From Microbacteriaceae bacterium VKM Ac-2854 (lineage in GTDB: Bacteria; Actinomycetota; Actinomycetes; Actinomycetales; Microbacteriaceae): 64,000 bases of DNA. Shown in pieces: positions 8,535 through 18,035 of this stretch. Within the stretch, counting starts at the first letter, position 1. The number at the start of each line of letters is the position of its first letter. The stretch spans positions 1 through 64,000 of the forward strand of contig JABMLH010000007.1 in the NCBI GenBank assembly GCA_013205085.1, written 5' to 3'. The notes under the pieces were generated by a model that worked only from the letters and a program-made list of their open reading frames with translations, did no database searches and was not told where the DNA came from. The translations under genes and the position numbers were made by a program.

Positions 8535-8563
8535 TTAACACTCGGTCGGGTTTGGTGTACCGT
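8535..8563 (+). promoter_or_regulatory. Candidate promoter of the MFS-GH3 operon
   Basis: TTAACA (8535-8540) and TACCGT (8558-8563) are separated by 17 nt. The -35 overlaps the small palindrome TGTTAACA, a possible operator half. The match to consensus is moderate. Confidence 0.4.
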
Positions 8564-8605
8564 GAGCGAGCGAGCCGACGGAGGCTCCCGCTGAAAGGAC
8601 CAGAA

Positions 8606-9976
8606 ATGACACTGCCGTCATCCGCGCCGGACGCGACGTCGGACCCGAACCGCCCCATCCCCGCCCCGGCCACGGCCGCCGCGCTCCCCGAAGCCCTCGC
8701 CCCGATGGGGTCGACCGCCGGCCTGCAGACCATGTTCGACCGGCCGAACCGCGAGCCCCGCAGCTACCTGCCCACCCTGGCGCTGGCCAACTTCGGCATC
8801 TACGTCGCCCTGCTTACCCCGGTGATGGTCTCGATGACCTTCAAGGTGCAGCACATCACCGCCGACACCGGCGCTGCGACCGCCGCCCTCGGCACGGTGC
8901 TCGGCATCGGCGCCCTCTTCGCGCTGATCTCGAACCCGCTCGTCGGCCGGCTCTCCGACCGCACCACCTCCCGCTTCGGGATGCGCCGCCCGTGGATCGT
9001 CGGCGGCTCGATCATCGGCTTCCTCGCCCTCGTCGGCGTCGGCCTCGCGCCGAACGTCTTCATCCTGGGCGCCGCCTGGTGCGTGGCCCAGGCCGCGATG
9101 AACGCCGTGCTCGCCGCCGCCAACGCCACGCTCGCCGACCAGGTGCCGGCCGAGCGCCGCGGCGCCGTCTCGGGCTGGGTCGGCATCGCCACTCCGCTCG
9201 CGATCCTCGGCGGCTCGCTCCTGGTCAGCTTCTTCGCCGACGACCTGCTCCGCTTCGCCGTTCCCGCCGCGTTCGGCCTCATCCTCAGCCTGGTCTTCGC
9301 TGCCCGCCTGCGCGACGTCCGCCTCGCCGCCAAGCCGGCCGAGCCGTTCGGCGCGAAGCAGTTCCTCGGCTCCTTCGCCTTCAACCCGCGCAAGCACCCC
9401 GACTTCGGCTGGACCTGGCTCACCAAGTTCTTCGTGATGTTCGGCTACGCCGGCATCGCCACCTTCCTGCCGATGTTCCTGGCCGAGAAGTTCGCCCTCG
9501 ACGAGGCCGCCATCATCGGCGTCATCCTCGCCGCCAACACCGCCTCCACCCTGGCCATGGCCGTCTCCAGCCCGCTCGGCGGCTGGCTCTCCGACAAGCT
9601 CGACAACCGCCGCCTCTTCGTCGCGCTCGCGGGCGGCATCATGGTGATCGGCCTGGTGCTGCTGGCCTTCGCCCCCTCGGTCGCCGTGGTGCTGATCGCG
9701 CAGGCGATCATCGGCCTCGGTGCCGGCTCCTTCTTCTCCGTCGATCTCGCCCTCGCCACCCAGGTGCTGCCGAACAAGGACGACACCGCGAAGGACCTCG
9801 GCGTGCTCAACATCGCCAACGCGCTCCCCCAGTCGATCGCCCCCGCCCTCGCCCCCGCTATCATCGCGATCGGCTCCACAACCGCCTTGGGCGGTTACAC
9901 CACCTGGTACCTCTTCGGTGCCCTCATCGCGCTCGCCGGCGCGGTGCTCGTCTACCGGATCAAGGGAGTGCGCTGA
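8606..9976 (+). CDS. MFS transporter, probably glycoside/oligosaccharide uptake
   Basis: 456 aa with about 12 membrane segments starting near residue 55, after a Pro/Ala-rich cytoplasmic N-terminus. The loop 2-3 signature GRLSDRTTSRFGMRRPW is typical of sugar-transporting MFS proteins, and a second copy (GGWLSDKLDNRR) lies in the C-terminal half. ATG 8606 follows GAAAGGA. The stop overlaps the next start (TGATG), coupling it to a GH3 glycosidase. This suggests import of an intact glycoside that is then hydrolysed inside the cell. Substrate not determinable. Confidence 0.85.
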   Translation: MTLPSSAPDATSDPNRPIPAPATAAALPEALAPMGSTAGLQTMFDRPNREPRSYLPTLALANFGIYVALLTPVMVSMTFKVQHITADTGAATAALGTVLGIGALFALISNPLVGRLSDRTTSRFGMRRPWIVGGSIIGFLALVGVGLAPNVFILGAAWCVAQAAMNAVLAAANATLADQVPAERRGAVSGWVGIATPLAILGGSLLVSFFADDLLRFAVPAAFGLILSLVFAARLRDVRLAAKPAEPFGAKQFLGSFAFNPRKHPDFGWTWLTKFFVMFGYAGIATFLPMFLAEKFALDEAAIIGVILAANTASTLAMAVSSPLGGWLSDKLDNRRLFVALAGGIMVIGLVLLAFAPSVAVVLIAQAIIGLGAGSFFSVDLALATQVLPNKDDTAKDLGVLNIANALPQSIAPALAPAIIAIGSTTALGGYTTWYLFGALIALAGAVLVYRIKGVR

Positions 9977-11742
9977 TGCCCGGCACCACCGCCAACGAAG
10001 ACATCGACACCCGCTACCGCGACGCCGCCCTCCCGATCGAGGAACGCATCGACATCCTGCTCGCGCAGATGACGGTCGAGGAGAAGGCCGGCCTCTTCTT
10101 CCAGAGCATGATCGGCATGGGCGAGAACGGTGAACTCGCCGGCGACAACCCCGCCTTCGGCCTGCCGTCCACCGAGCACATGGTGCGTGGTCAGCACCTC
10201 AGCCACTTCAACCTGCTCGGCTCGGCGCCGACCGCCGGCGAGATGGCCGCCTGGCAGAACCGTCTGCAGGAGCTGGCCGCCTCGAGCCGCCTCGGCATCC
10301 CGGTCACGCTCTCCTCCGATCCGCGGCACTCCTTCACCGACAATCCCGGCACCGGATTCGAGGCCGGGCCGTTCTCGGAGTGGCCCGAGCCGCTCGGCCT
10401 CGGCGCGATCGGCGACCCCGAGGTCGTCGAGCGTTTCGGTGACATCGCCCGCCAGGAGTACACCGCCGTGGGCCTGCGCGTCGCCCTGCATCCGCAGATC
10501 GACCTGGCCACGGAGTCGCGCTGGGCCCGCCAGGTCGGCACCTTCGGTGAGGATGCCGAACTCACCAGCCGACTCGGCGCCGCCTACATCCGCGGCTTCC
10601 AGGGCGAGCTGCTCGGCGCGACCTCGGTCGCCACGATGAGCAAGCACTTCCCGGGCGGCGGCCCGCAGAAGGACGGCGAGGATCCGCACTTCCCGTACGG
10701 CCGCGAGCAGGTCTACCCCGGCCACAACCAGGCCTACCACCTGAAGCCCTTCGAGGCCGCGTTCGCCGTGGGCGCCAGCCAGATGATGCCGTACTACGGC
10801 ATGCCGATCGGCACGGAGTGGGAGGAGGTGGGCTTCGGCTTCAACAAGTCGGTGATCACCGGCCTGCTGCGCGAGCACTACGGCTTCGACGGCATCGTCT
10901 GCACCGACTGGGGCCTGCTGACCGACTCGAACATCATGGGCGACCTGCACCCGGCGCGCGCCTGGGGCGTCGAGCACCTGAGCGTCGCCGAGCGCATCGT
11001 GAAGGTGCTCGAGGCAGGCTGCGACCAGTTCGGCGGCGAGTCCCAGCCGGAACTCCTGGTCCAGCTGGTGAACGACGGATCCGTCTCGGAGCAGCGTCTC
11101 GACGTCTCCGCGCGCCGGCTGTTGCGCGAGAAGTTCGTGCTCGGCCTCTTCGACGACCCCTTCGTGGACGCGGCCGCAGCGGATGCGCTCGTCGGTTCCG
11201 CGCCGTTCCGCGCGGCCGGCGAGGCCGCGCAGCGCGCCTCCGTCGTGCTGCTCGCGAACGACGGCTCCGTGCCGCTGGCTCGTGGCGTCAAGATCTACGC
11301 CGAGGGCATTGCGGATGTGTCCGCGTACGGCAGCCGGGTCGACTCTCCGGAGGAGGCCGACGTCGCGATCATCCGCCTGCAGGCACCGTACGAGCAGCGC
11401 GCGACCGTGTTCGAGAACTTCTTCCACGCGGGCTCGCTCGACTTCCCGGATGAGGTCGTCGCCCACGTGCAGGAGGTGGCGGCTGCGGTGCCGACCGTGG
11501 TCGACGTGTTCCTGGACCGCCCGGCGATCCTCACGCCGTTCAGCTCCGCCGCAGCCTTGACGGGCACCTTCGGCGCCAACCCGAATGCGCTGCTCGACGT
11601 GCTCTTCGGCTCGTTCGCTCCGACCGGGAAGCTGCCGATGGATCTGCCGCGCTCGATGGCAGCGGCCGAGGCCCGCCGCCCCGACGTGCCGTTCGACACC
11701 GTCGATCCGCTGTTCCGCTTCGGACACGGGCTGACGTACTGA
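9976..11742 (+). CDS. Glycoside hydrolase family 3 (beta-glucosidase / beta-xylosidase type)
   Basis: 588 aa. The (beta/alpha)8 domain contains the family-conserved ATMSKHFPGGGP, with its KHF(P)G substrate site. The nucleophile Asp is in GIVCTDWGLL, near residue 310. The second alpha/beta domain contains a catalytic acid-base region and ends RFGHGLTY, the usual C-terminus of short GH3 enzymes. There is no signal peptide, so it acts in the cytoplasm on a sugar imported by the MFS protein it overlaps by 1 nt. The residue N-terminal to the nucleophile (Thr) differs from the common Ser. Exact linkage specificity is unknown. Confidence 0.9.
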   Translation: MPGTTANEDIDTRYRDAALPIEERIDILLAQMTVEEKAGLFFQSMIGMGENGELAGDNPAFGLPSTEHMVRGQHLSHFNLLGSAPTAGEMAAWQNRLQELAASSRLGIPVTLSSDPRHSFTDNPGTGFEAGPFSEWPEPLGLGAIGDPEVVERFGDIARQEYTAVGLRVALHPQIDLATESRWARQVGTFGEDAELTSRLGAAYIRGFQGELLGATSVATMSKHFPGGGPQKDGEDPHFPYGREQVYPGHNQAYHLKPFEAAFAVGASQMMPYYGMPIGTEWEEVGFGFNKSVITGLLREHYGFDGIVCTDWGLLTDSNIMGDLHPARAWGVEHLSVAERIVKVLEAGCDQFGGESQPELLVQLVNDGSVSEQRLDVSARRLLREKFVLGLFDDPFVDAAAADALVGSAPFRAAGEAAQRASVVLLANDGSVPLARGVKIYAEGIADVSAYGSRVDSPEEADVAIIRLQAPYEQRATVFENFFHAGSLDFPDEVVAHVQEVAAAVPTVVDVFLDRPAILTPFSSAAALTGTFGANPNALLDVLFGSFAPTGKLPMDLPRSMAAAEARRPDVPFDTVDPLFRFGHGLTY

Positions 11743-11755
11743 CCCGTCCGTCACA

Positions 11756-11806
11756 GAAACGACGACCCCCTGACGAGATGGGCTCTCACCAGGGGGTTGT
11801 CGTTTC
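11756..11806. terminator. Hairpin terminator after the GH3 gene
   Basis: 17-bp arms (GAAACGACGACCCCCTG against CAGGGGGTTGTCGTTTC, one G-T wobble) with a 17-nt loop, 14 nt after the GH3 stop. A short TTTC lies in the right arm. It is a likely terminator of the MFS-GH3 operon. Confidence 0.6.
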
Positions 11807-11840
11807 TTCGACACCGCCTGGGGGCGCCTAGGCTCTCCCT

Positions 11841-12212
11841 ATGAGTCTGCTCATCTCCGTGGTCACCGTTGTGCTGACGGTGCTCGCGCTCATCGACGTC
11901 GTACGCCAGCCCGACAACGTGATCAAGAACCTGCCCAAGATCGTCTGGGTCCTGCTGATCGTGTTCATCCCGATCATCGGCGTCTCGCTCTGGTTCATCC
12001 TCGGCCACGACTGGAAGCGCGGCGACGACGGCGGATCCTTCGTGCCCCGCGGCCGACGCACCGTCGCCCCGCAACGCGTCGAGCCCTACCGCCCGCCGGC
12101 GCGCAGCACCGAGGAGCAGCTCGCCGACCTGGAGCGCGAGGAGGAGCACTACCGCCGCCTCGCTGAGCAGCAGCGCCGCGAGCGCGAGCGCCCGCAGGAC
12201 GAGCCCTCCTGA
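11841..12212 (+). CDS. PLDc N-terminal-domain membrane protein
   Basis: 123 aa. Two membrane helices (about residues 3-20 and 34-54) joined by the motif DVVRQPDNVIKNLPK match the phospholipase D-like N-terminal domain (PLDc_N). The sequence ends there and continues only as a charged Glu/Arg-rich tail (residues 85-123, likely helical). No HKD catalytic motif is present, so it is not a phospholipase. TAGGCT ends 6 nt before ATG, which suggests a leaderless transcript. Function unknown. Confidence 0.8.
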   Translation: MSLLISVVTVVLTVLALIDVVRQPDNVIKNLPKIVWVLLIVFIPIIGVSLWFILGHDWKRGDDGGSFVPRGRRTVAPQRVEPYRPPARSTEEQLADLEREEEHYRRLAEQQRRERERPQDEPS

Positions 12213-12233
12213 CCACGTCGGCCGGCTCTCGCC

Positions 12234-12350
12234 GTCATAACTTCGGATCGCTCGGCGGGCCACCTCCTTCGGCGACCGCGGCTCTGCTTAATCATGCGGC
12301 TGCCGACGCGCACTACTCGGGTGGCCTCGCGAGTCATCCGAAGTCATGAC
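12234..12350. repeat. 117-nt imperfect inverted repeat
   Basis: The outer arms (12234-12254, beginning GTCATAACTTCGGAT; 12330-12350, ending ATCCGAAGTCATGAC) pair with three mismatches. Further inside, GGGCCACC pairs with GGTGGCC. It separates convergent genes (PLDc_N and GH42) and may terminate both. Confidence 0.65.
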
Positions 12351-12394
12351 TCGGACGCGCGCGAGACCCCGCCGAGACGGCGGTCCTCCGACCG

Positions 12395-14497
12395 CTACAC
12401 CGCCAACACCCGCACGTCCCAGGGGCCGAGTTGCAGCGCGGCGCCGGCGGCGAGCGCCTCTCCCGTCAGCACGTCGACGGCATCCGTCGGCAGCGGATAC
12501 GAGCTCGGCTCGAACGACCAGTTGAAGACCGTATGCACCGTCTCGCCGCGCTGGTTCACCGCGCTGGAGACCGACTGCGACGCGGTCGCCGGTCGCCACG
12601 ACGGCGTTCCGGAGCCGACCGAGACGACCCAGTCCATCAGCGCGGAGGCGAGCGCCAGGTCGGGCACAGTGCCCACGTAGGTGACCCGGCCCGATCCGTG
12701 CCCGCGCGTGGTCGCCGCCGGCCAGCGCCCGAAGTGCGGATGCACGTAGCGCACCAGCACCTCGGCCCCGTCCAGCTGCAACCCGTCGACCCACTTGGTC
12801 GCCGTCGCTCCGGCCGGCACCTCGAAGCCGCCGTCGCCCGAGACGACCGGCAGCGGCACCTCCAGGTTGCTGAACTCGTCGTAGAACACCCCGGCCGCCT
12901 CGTCGAGGAAGGCCGGCTTGCGCTCCAGCCGCGCCCGCTGCTCCTGGTCCTCGTATCCGGTGCGGATGCCGACCACCAGGTGTCCGCCTGCCGCCGCGTA
13001 ATGCTCCAGCCACTGCAGCTGCGCGTCCGTCGCGATCGTGAACGCCGCGGCGACCAGCACCGGATGCGCCGCCGCGAACTCCGCGGGCGTCACGTCGGCC
13101 AGCTGCGACGGATGCACGGTGTGCGCCTGCAGCCCCGCCTCGAAGGTGCCGCGCGCGAAGGTGTCGAACACGGTCTGGAACGAGCGCCGGTCGGCCTCTG
13201 CGATGGTGCCGAGGGCCGGATGCTCGTTCAGCGCCCACTTGCTCTCGTTCGAGAACAGGATGGAGACGTCGCTGTGCGGAGTCAGCTGCGTGACCCGGTC
13301 GCCCGCCGCCGCGAAGTCCGCCCCCAGTTCGGCGATCTGCTCGTAGACGCGGCCCGGCTGCTGGCTGTGCGGCAGCACCCCGCCCCAGTAGGTCTCGGCG
13401 CCGTAGTGCAGGGTGTGCCAGTGCCAGTACTCGATCATGTTCGCTCCACGCGCCACCAGCTGCCAGGCGACCTGGCGCCACTGCCCGTCGTACGCGGGCT
13501 CGTTGAACCAGGAGAAGCCGATGGCCTGCGCGTTGGTCTCGGTGACCAGGAACGGCGCCTGCTTCGAGCCGTACATCCGGTCGCCGCTGGCCACGATCGA
13601 CCAGGTGCCCGAGCTGGTCCAGTGCTGGCCGCTGAGTTCGTGGTTCGGCAGGGCGAGCTTGTCCTGCATCCGGTAGTACGGGTTGCCGGCGGTGATGTCG
13701 AGGGTGCGAGTGACCGCGTCGTCTTCGAGCGTCGGCCGCTCGTAGGCGATGCAGGTGGTGACGAACTGGTCGTCCCGCCCGCTCACCGATGACGCCACCT
13801 CGCGCACCACCTCCGCCTGCCACGCGATGAAGTCGGTGGTGATCGACGCCTGGAACCTCCGCCATGCGAGGTCGTACTGCGGCTGCGCGTTCGCATCCGC
13901 CGTCCACAGATCGGCCCAGGTCGACAGCTTGTGCGACCAGTAGGTCAGGCCCCACTCGGAGTTCAGCTTCTCCACGGTCCCGTAGCTGTGCCGCAGGTGG
14001 TCGACGAAGCGCTGGAACACCTGCGCGTTCGCGAAGATCTCGTTGCCCGGCTCGTTGTCGACCTGGTAGCCGATCACCGCGGGGTGACCGGCGTAGCGCG
14101 CCACGATCTTGCGGATGATCCGCTCCGCGTAGAAGAGGAAGGCCGGATGCGCGTAGTTGATCTCCTGGCGCACGCCCCAGCCCATCCGCTCGCCGCTGCG
14201 GCGCTCCACGTTGATCTCGGGGTTCTCCCGCGCCAGCCACATCGGCACCGCGTACGTGGGGGTGCCCAGGATCACGCTGATGCCGTGCTCCTGCGCCGCA
14301 TCGAGGATCGGCTGCAGCCAGTCGAGGTCGAACACCCCGTTCTCGGGCTCCCAGGTCGACCACACGGATTCGCCGACGCGGATCACCGAGAACCCCGCCG
14401 CTTTCATCAGCCGGAAGTCCTCCTCCAACCGCGGTGTCGGCTGGTACTCGTGGTAGTAGGCCGCTCCGAACAACACCCGCTCGCTCAGTCTCTGCAT
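12395..14497 (-). CDS. Beta-galactosidase, glycoside hydrolase family 42
   Basis: 700 aa, typical for GH42. The TIM barrel (about residues 10-390) contains the acid/base Glu in YQVDNEPGNE and the nucleophile Glu in FLVTETNAQ. The C-terminal part matches the trimerisation and beta domains (for example RGHGSGRVTYVGTVPD). There is no signal peptide, so it cleaves imported beta-galactosides in the cytoplasm. ATG 14497 gives an N-terminus MQRLSERVLFGAAYY that matches the family; an upstream in-frame ATG (14560) lies in a palindrome. It follows an ABC sugar importer on the same strand and probably consumes its cargo. Confidence 0.93.
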   Translation of the reverse strand: MQRLSERVLFGAAYYHEYQPTPRLEEDFRLMKAAGFSVIRVGESVWSTWEPENGVFDLDWLQPILDAAQEHGISVILGTPTYAVPMWLARENPEINVERRSGERMGWGVRQEINYAHPAFLFYAERIIRKIVARYAGHPAVIGYQVDNEPGNEIFANAQVFQRFVDHLRHSYGTVEKLNSEWGLTYWSHKLSTWADLWTADANAQPQYDLAWRRFQASITTDFIAWQAEVVREVASSVSGRDDQFVTTCIAYERPTLEDDAVTRTLDITAGNPYYRMQDKLALPNHELSGQHWTSSGTWSIVASGDRMYGSKQAPFLVTETNAQAIGFSWFNEPAYDGQWRQVAWQLVARGANMIEYWHWHTLHYGAETYWGGVLPHSQQPGRVYEQIAELGADFAAAGDRVTQLTPHSDVSILFSNESKWALNEHPALGTIAEADRRSFQTVFDTFARGTFEAGLQAHTVHPSQLADVTPAEFAAAHPVLVAAAFTIATDAQLQWLEHYAAAGGHLVVGIRTGYEDQEQRARLERKPAFLDEAAGVFYDEFSNLEVPLPVVSGDGGFEVPAGATATKWVDGLQLDGAEVLVRYVHPHFGRWPAATTRGHGSGRVTYVGTVPDLALASALMDWVVSVGSGTPSWRPATASQSVSSAVNQRGETVHTVFNWSFEPSSYPLPTDAVDVLTGEALAAGAALQLGPWDVRVLAV

Positions 14498-14536
14498 GTC
14501 CTGCTTCTCTCGTTTCTCTTGTGTGTCACGTATCTG

Positions 14537-14588
14537 CCCTGGCGAAAAGTTGCAGGTCAACGCGAGTTGTCCTGCAACTTTTCGCCAG
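14537..14588. repeat. Family C palindrome, copy 1
   Basis: Perfect 19-bp arms (CCTGGCGAAAAGTTGCAGG and its complement) around a 14-nt loop, between the permease gene and the GH42 gene of one transcription direction. A second copy with the same core is at 25812-25856. It may act as a hairpin that lowers or ends read-through. Confidence 0.75.
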
Positions 14589-14624
14589 GAGGTGGGGGTG
14601 GTGGGCCGGGGCCCACCAGGCCGG

Positions 14625-15518
14625 TCAGCCCTTGATGGCGCCGGCGGTGAGGCCGTCGAGGAGTTGTTTGCGCAGCAGGAAGAAGACCAGGATGGTCGGC
14701 ACGCTCGCCAGGACGGCGCCGGCCAGCACCAGGTCGTACGAGCGGTTCTCCGCGGCGAACAGGATGTTCAGGCCCAGCGGCAGCGTGTACTGACTCGCAT
14801 CCGAGACCAGCACCAGCGGCCACATGAAGCTGTTGTAGCTCTGTAGGAAGCCCCACACGCCCAGAGCGCCGAGCGAGGGGCGCAGCAGCGGCAGCACCAC
14901 CCGCCAGAAGGTGCCGAACTCCGAGTTGCCGTCGATCCGGGCCGCCTCGATGATCTCGTCGGGGATCGACTGCACGATGAACTGCTGCATCATGAAGATC
15001 CCGAACGCCGGCGCGACCCACGGCACGATCAACGAGAACCACGGATTCGACAGCCCGGTCTTCACGACCAGGATGAACAGCGGCACCAGGATCACCACGA
15101 ACGGCACCGACAGCGACGAGAACATGATCGTGAAGAGCACGCGCTTGCCGCGGAAGGCGAACTTCGCGAAGCCGTAGCCCGCCATCGCGCAGACGAACAC
15201 CGAGATCGTGGTGGCGATCAGCGAGGTGCCGATGCTCATCCCGAACCAGTTCCAGAACGGCTGCGTGGTCAGCAGGTTGACGTAGTTCTCGCCCGTCACC
15301 GGATTCGGGATCAGCGACGGCGGCGTCGCGAAGATGTCGCCGCGGTTCTTGAACGAGCCGCTCAGCGCCCAGAGCAGCGGCGCGACGAAGACGACGAGCA
15401 GGGCCGAGAGCGTGACGTAGAGCAGCACACGGCGCGACTTCTGGCCGGTGCTGCGCAGCGGCCCCCGCGAGGGCGCGCGGCGGGCGTCCACCGTCACGAT
15501 TCGAGTGGTTGCGGTCAT
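14625..15518 (-). CDS. Carbohydrate ABC transporter permease, MalG type
   Basis: 297 aa with about six membrane helices. The inner-membrane ABC permease (EAA) motif EAARIDGNSEFGTFWRVVLP is near residue 195 and contacts the ATPase. ATG 15518 overlaps the stop of the upstream permease (ATGA). It works with the second permease and the binding protein encoded upstream. No ATPase gene is nearby, so a shared MsiK-like ATPase is likely, as is usual for CUT1 systems in actinobacteria. Confidence 0.92.
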   Translation of the reverse strand: MTATTRIVTVDARRAPSRGPLRSTGQKSRRVLLYVTLSALLVVFVAPLLWALSGSFKNRGDIFATPPSLIPNPVTGENYVNLLTTQPFWNWFGMSIGTSLIATTISVFVCAMAGYGFAKFAFRGKRVLFTIMFSSLSVPFVVILVPLFILVVKTGLSNPWFSLIVPWVAPAFGIFMMQQFIVQSIPDEIIEAARIDGNSEFGTFWRVVLPLLRPSLGALGVWGFLQSYNSFMWPLVLVSDASQYTLPLGLNILFAAENRSYDLVLAGAVLASVPTILVFFLLRKQLLDGLTAGAIKG

Positions 15519-16486
15519 GAGGTTCTCCCGATGGCGAGGGCGCGGTTGAGGATCTGGCTGACGCCGAAGACGATGATGAAGAGCACCACGCCGGCGGCCG
15601 CCGCGTAACCGAACTGCTGGCGTTCGAACGCGGCGCGGTAGATGAACATCGAGACCGAGAGCGTCGCCTCGCCCGGTCCGCCCTTCGTGAGCAGGAACGG
15701 CTCGTCGAAGATCTGCGCCGCGCTGATGAACGAGGTGACCACCACGAACGCCGTCACCGGGCGGATGGCCGGTAGCGTGACGTTGCGGAACTTCGCCAGC
15801 ACGCCGGCGCCGTCCAGCTCCGCCGCCTCGTACTGCTCCGTCGGCACGGCCTGGAGGGCGGCGAGGAAGAAGATGGTCAGGTAGCCGACCGTGCGCCAGA
15901 GCAGCACGAAGCCGATCGCGCCCTTCGCCAGGGTCGGGTCGCCCAGCCAGTCGATGTTGCCCACTCCGAAAACCGCCTGGATCAGCGCGTTCAGCAGGCC
16001 GTAGTTGCGGTCGAAGATCAGGCTGTAGATCAGCGCGATCACGATGGGCGAGAGCACCATCGGGATGAAGAACGTCAGCCGGAACAGGTCGCGCCACTTC
16101 AGCCCGCGGGCGTTCAGCCCCTGGGCGATCAGCAGCGCGCACGGCACCACGATGAAGACGCCGACGATCGTGTAGATCAGCGTGTTGCCCAGCGCCGTGC
16201 CGAAGCTGGTGTCGCGGATCAGGTTCCAATAGTTCTCGAATCCGATCCAGTTCGGCGTGCCAAGACCCACCCACTCGGTGAGGCTGAGGTACACGGCGGC
16301 GAAGATCGGGATGATCATAAAGAGCGCGTAGAGCACGTAGAACGGCGCGATGAAGAAGTAGGGCGCGTTGCCGCCCGAGGTGTTCAGCTTCTTGCGCCGG
16401 GCCGGGTTCCCAGCGGCGGCCCGGGCGGATCCGCCGCTGCCGTCCTGCGCGGAGGCGGGCGCCCCCGTGGTGGTGAGACTGGTCAT
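15515..16486 (-). CDS. Carbohydrate ABC transporter permease, MalF type
   Basis: 323 aa. A polar N-terminus of about 45 residues precedes six membrane helices. The EAA-loop region YEAAELDGAGVLAKFRNVTL is near residue 215. It pairs with the MalG-type permease it overlaps by 4 nt and lies 11 nt after the binding-protein gene. The operon order is binding protein, MalF, MalG, then GH42 further downstream. Confidence 0.92.
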   Translation of the reverse strand: MTSLTTTGAPASAQDGSGGSARAAAGNPARRKKLNTSGGNAPYFFIAPFYVLYALFMIIPIFAAVYLSLTEWVGLGTPNWIGFENYWNLIRDTSFGTALGNTLIYTIVGVFIVVPCALLIAQGLNARGLKWRDLFRLTFFIPMVLSPIVIALIYSLIFDRNYGLLNALIQAVFGVGNIDWLGDPTLAKGAIGFVLLWRTVGYLTIFFLAALQAVPTEQYEAAELDGAGVLAKFRNVTLPAIRPVTAFVVVTSFISAAQIFDEPFLLTKGGPGEATLSVSMFIYRAAFERQQFGYAAAAGVVLFIIVFGVSQILNRALAIGRTS

Positions 16487-16497
16487 CTGCGTCGTCC

Positions 16498-17844
16498 TTA
16501 GCTGCGGGCCTGGCCGCGGAAATCGTTGGTCGCGGCGGTGAGCGCCTGCGCCGGAGAGAGCTGGCCGTTGTAGGCCTGCAGCAAGTAGCCCGAGAGCACG
16601 GTCTGCATGATCGGCGAATTCGCGCTCTGGTGCTGCGCGGGGGCGTCGTCGATGACGTCCTTGTAGATCTCGAAGAGCGCCTGGCCGCCGAAGTACGGAT
16701 CCGTGATCGTGAGCAGCTCTGGATCGTCGAAGACCGAACGCAGCGTCGGCAGGTAGCCGAGGTCGCGGTAGCGCTTGATCTGCTGCTCGTGGTTCAGGTA
16801 GGTCGAGAGCACGAGGTCGACCCCCGCCTGCGTGTTCGGCTTGTTCCGCATCGCGGCGAAGCCGGTGCCGCCACCGACGGAGGTGCGTCCGCCGCCGTCC
16901 GCGAAGCGCGGCAGCGCGGCCACGCGCCAGCGCCCCTCCTGCTCGGGAACGCTCGGCTTGATGCCGTAGCTGGAGTACCACGAGGGCATCCCGACGCCCA
17001 GGATCGACGAATCCTTGAGCCCGCTCTGCATGCTCGGCCCGTAGAGGTCGGCGACGGTCTTGTAGAAGCCCGAGGCGATCCCGTCCACGATGAACGTCAG
17101 CGCCGCCTCCGCCTCCGGCGTCTCGATGTTCAGCTCGCCGTCCTCATCGAAGATGTCGCCGCCGCGCTGCAGCAGGATGATCTGGAAGCTCTGCACCGTG
17201 CCGCCCGGATCCTGCACCGCGAGCGCCCCGAACGAAACGCCCTCGCGCGCCGAGATCGGCGCGGTGGCCGCCGCGAGCTCCTCCCAGGTCTCCAGGTCCG
17301 TCGGGATGCCGAGCCGCTCGAACTCGTCGGCGCGGTGGTAGTAGACGACCAGCGGTGTGTCGGAGTCGAGCGCGTAGAGCTTGCCGTCCTTGCTGAACGG
17401 GGCCAGCCGCGCGGCGATCAGGTCGTCGCGCTGATCGGCCACCGCGGCCGTCAAGTCCACCAGCAGTTCGGAGGCGATGTCGCCGCGCAGTGTGCGTGCG
17501 AACGCGCCGATCTCGAGGCCCACCACGTCCGGCGTGCCGGTGTTGGCGACGGCCTGTGCGATCAGCTTGGTCGGGATGTCGCCGGCGGCGATCTTGGTCA
17601 CGTCGAACGCGTACGTGAAGCCGCTCTCGGCCTCGGCCAACGGCAGCGCCTCCGTGAAGAACTTCACGTAGCCGTCGTCGTGGGTCCAGAACGCGAGGTC
17701 GACCGGGCCGGCGGTGACGGCCGCCGTCGAGCCGGATCCGGCGCAGGCGGTGAGCAGGGAGGCGAGTGCGGCGGTGCCGCCCGCCGCGGCGCCGAGACGC
17801 AGCAGCCCTCGACGCGAGAGGGGTGGATGCAGGTGTGGGGTCAT
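16498..17844 (-). CDS. Sugar ABC transporter substrate-binding lipoprotein (Tat-type signal)
   Basis: 448 aa, solute-binding protein family 1. The N-terminus has a twin-arginine motif SRRGLLRLG (Arg 11-12), a hydrophobic stretch, and a lipobox LLTAC with Cys at 34, so it is probably exported folded and lipid-anchored. The mature part begins AFWTHDDGYVKFFTEALP, typical of CUT1 sugar binders. Start 17844 was chosen because it yields exactly this signal. A beta-galactoside ligand is inferred from the downstream GH42 gene. Confidence 0.9.
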   Translation of the reverse strand: MTPHLHPPLSRRGLLRLGAAAGGTAALASLLTACAGSGSTAAVTAGPVDLAFWTHDDGYVKFFTEALPLAEAESGFTYAFDVTKIAAGDIPTKLIAQAVANTGTPDVVGLEIGAFARTLRGDIASELLVDLTAAVADQRDDLIAARLAPFSKDGKLYALDSDTPLVVYYHRADEFERLGIPTDLETWEELAAATAPISAREGVSFGALAVQDPGGTVQSFQIILLQRGGDIFDEDGELNIETPEAEAALTFIVDGIASGFYKTVADLYGPSMQSGLKDSSILGVGMPSWYSSYGIKPSVPEQEGRWRVAALPRFADGGGRTSVGGGTGFAAMRNKPNTQAGVDLVLSTYLNHEQQIKRYRDLGYLPTLRSVFDDPELLTITDPYFGGQALFEIYKDVIDDAPAQHQSANSPIMQTVLSGYLLQAYNGQLSPAQALTAATNDFRGQARS

Positions 17845-17929
17845 CGAGAGGTCTCCGGACGTCGTCGTCGAGGGGATGCGGCACGCGGAAGGCGCGCCGG
17901 GGAGACCGAGCGCGCCCTGCGGCACGCTC

Positions 17930-18015
17930 GGTGGTTGAGCCTGCACCCGGTGGTTGAGCCTGCACCCGGTGGTTGAGCCCGCCGAAACCACCATGATTTC
18001 GGCAGGCTCAATCAT
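17930..18015. repeat. Family B repeat cluster: three direct copies and one inverted copy
   Basis: GGTGGTTGAGCCTGCACCC-like units start at 17930, 17949 and 17968 (period 19), followed by an inverted copy containing TTTCGGCAGGCTCAATCA. The last direct copy, with GCCGAAACCACC, pairs with the inverted one. It lies between the LacI gene and the binding-protein gene. Confidence 0.8.
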
Positions 18016-18035
18016 CGAGTCGGGGCTGAAACCGG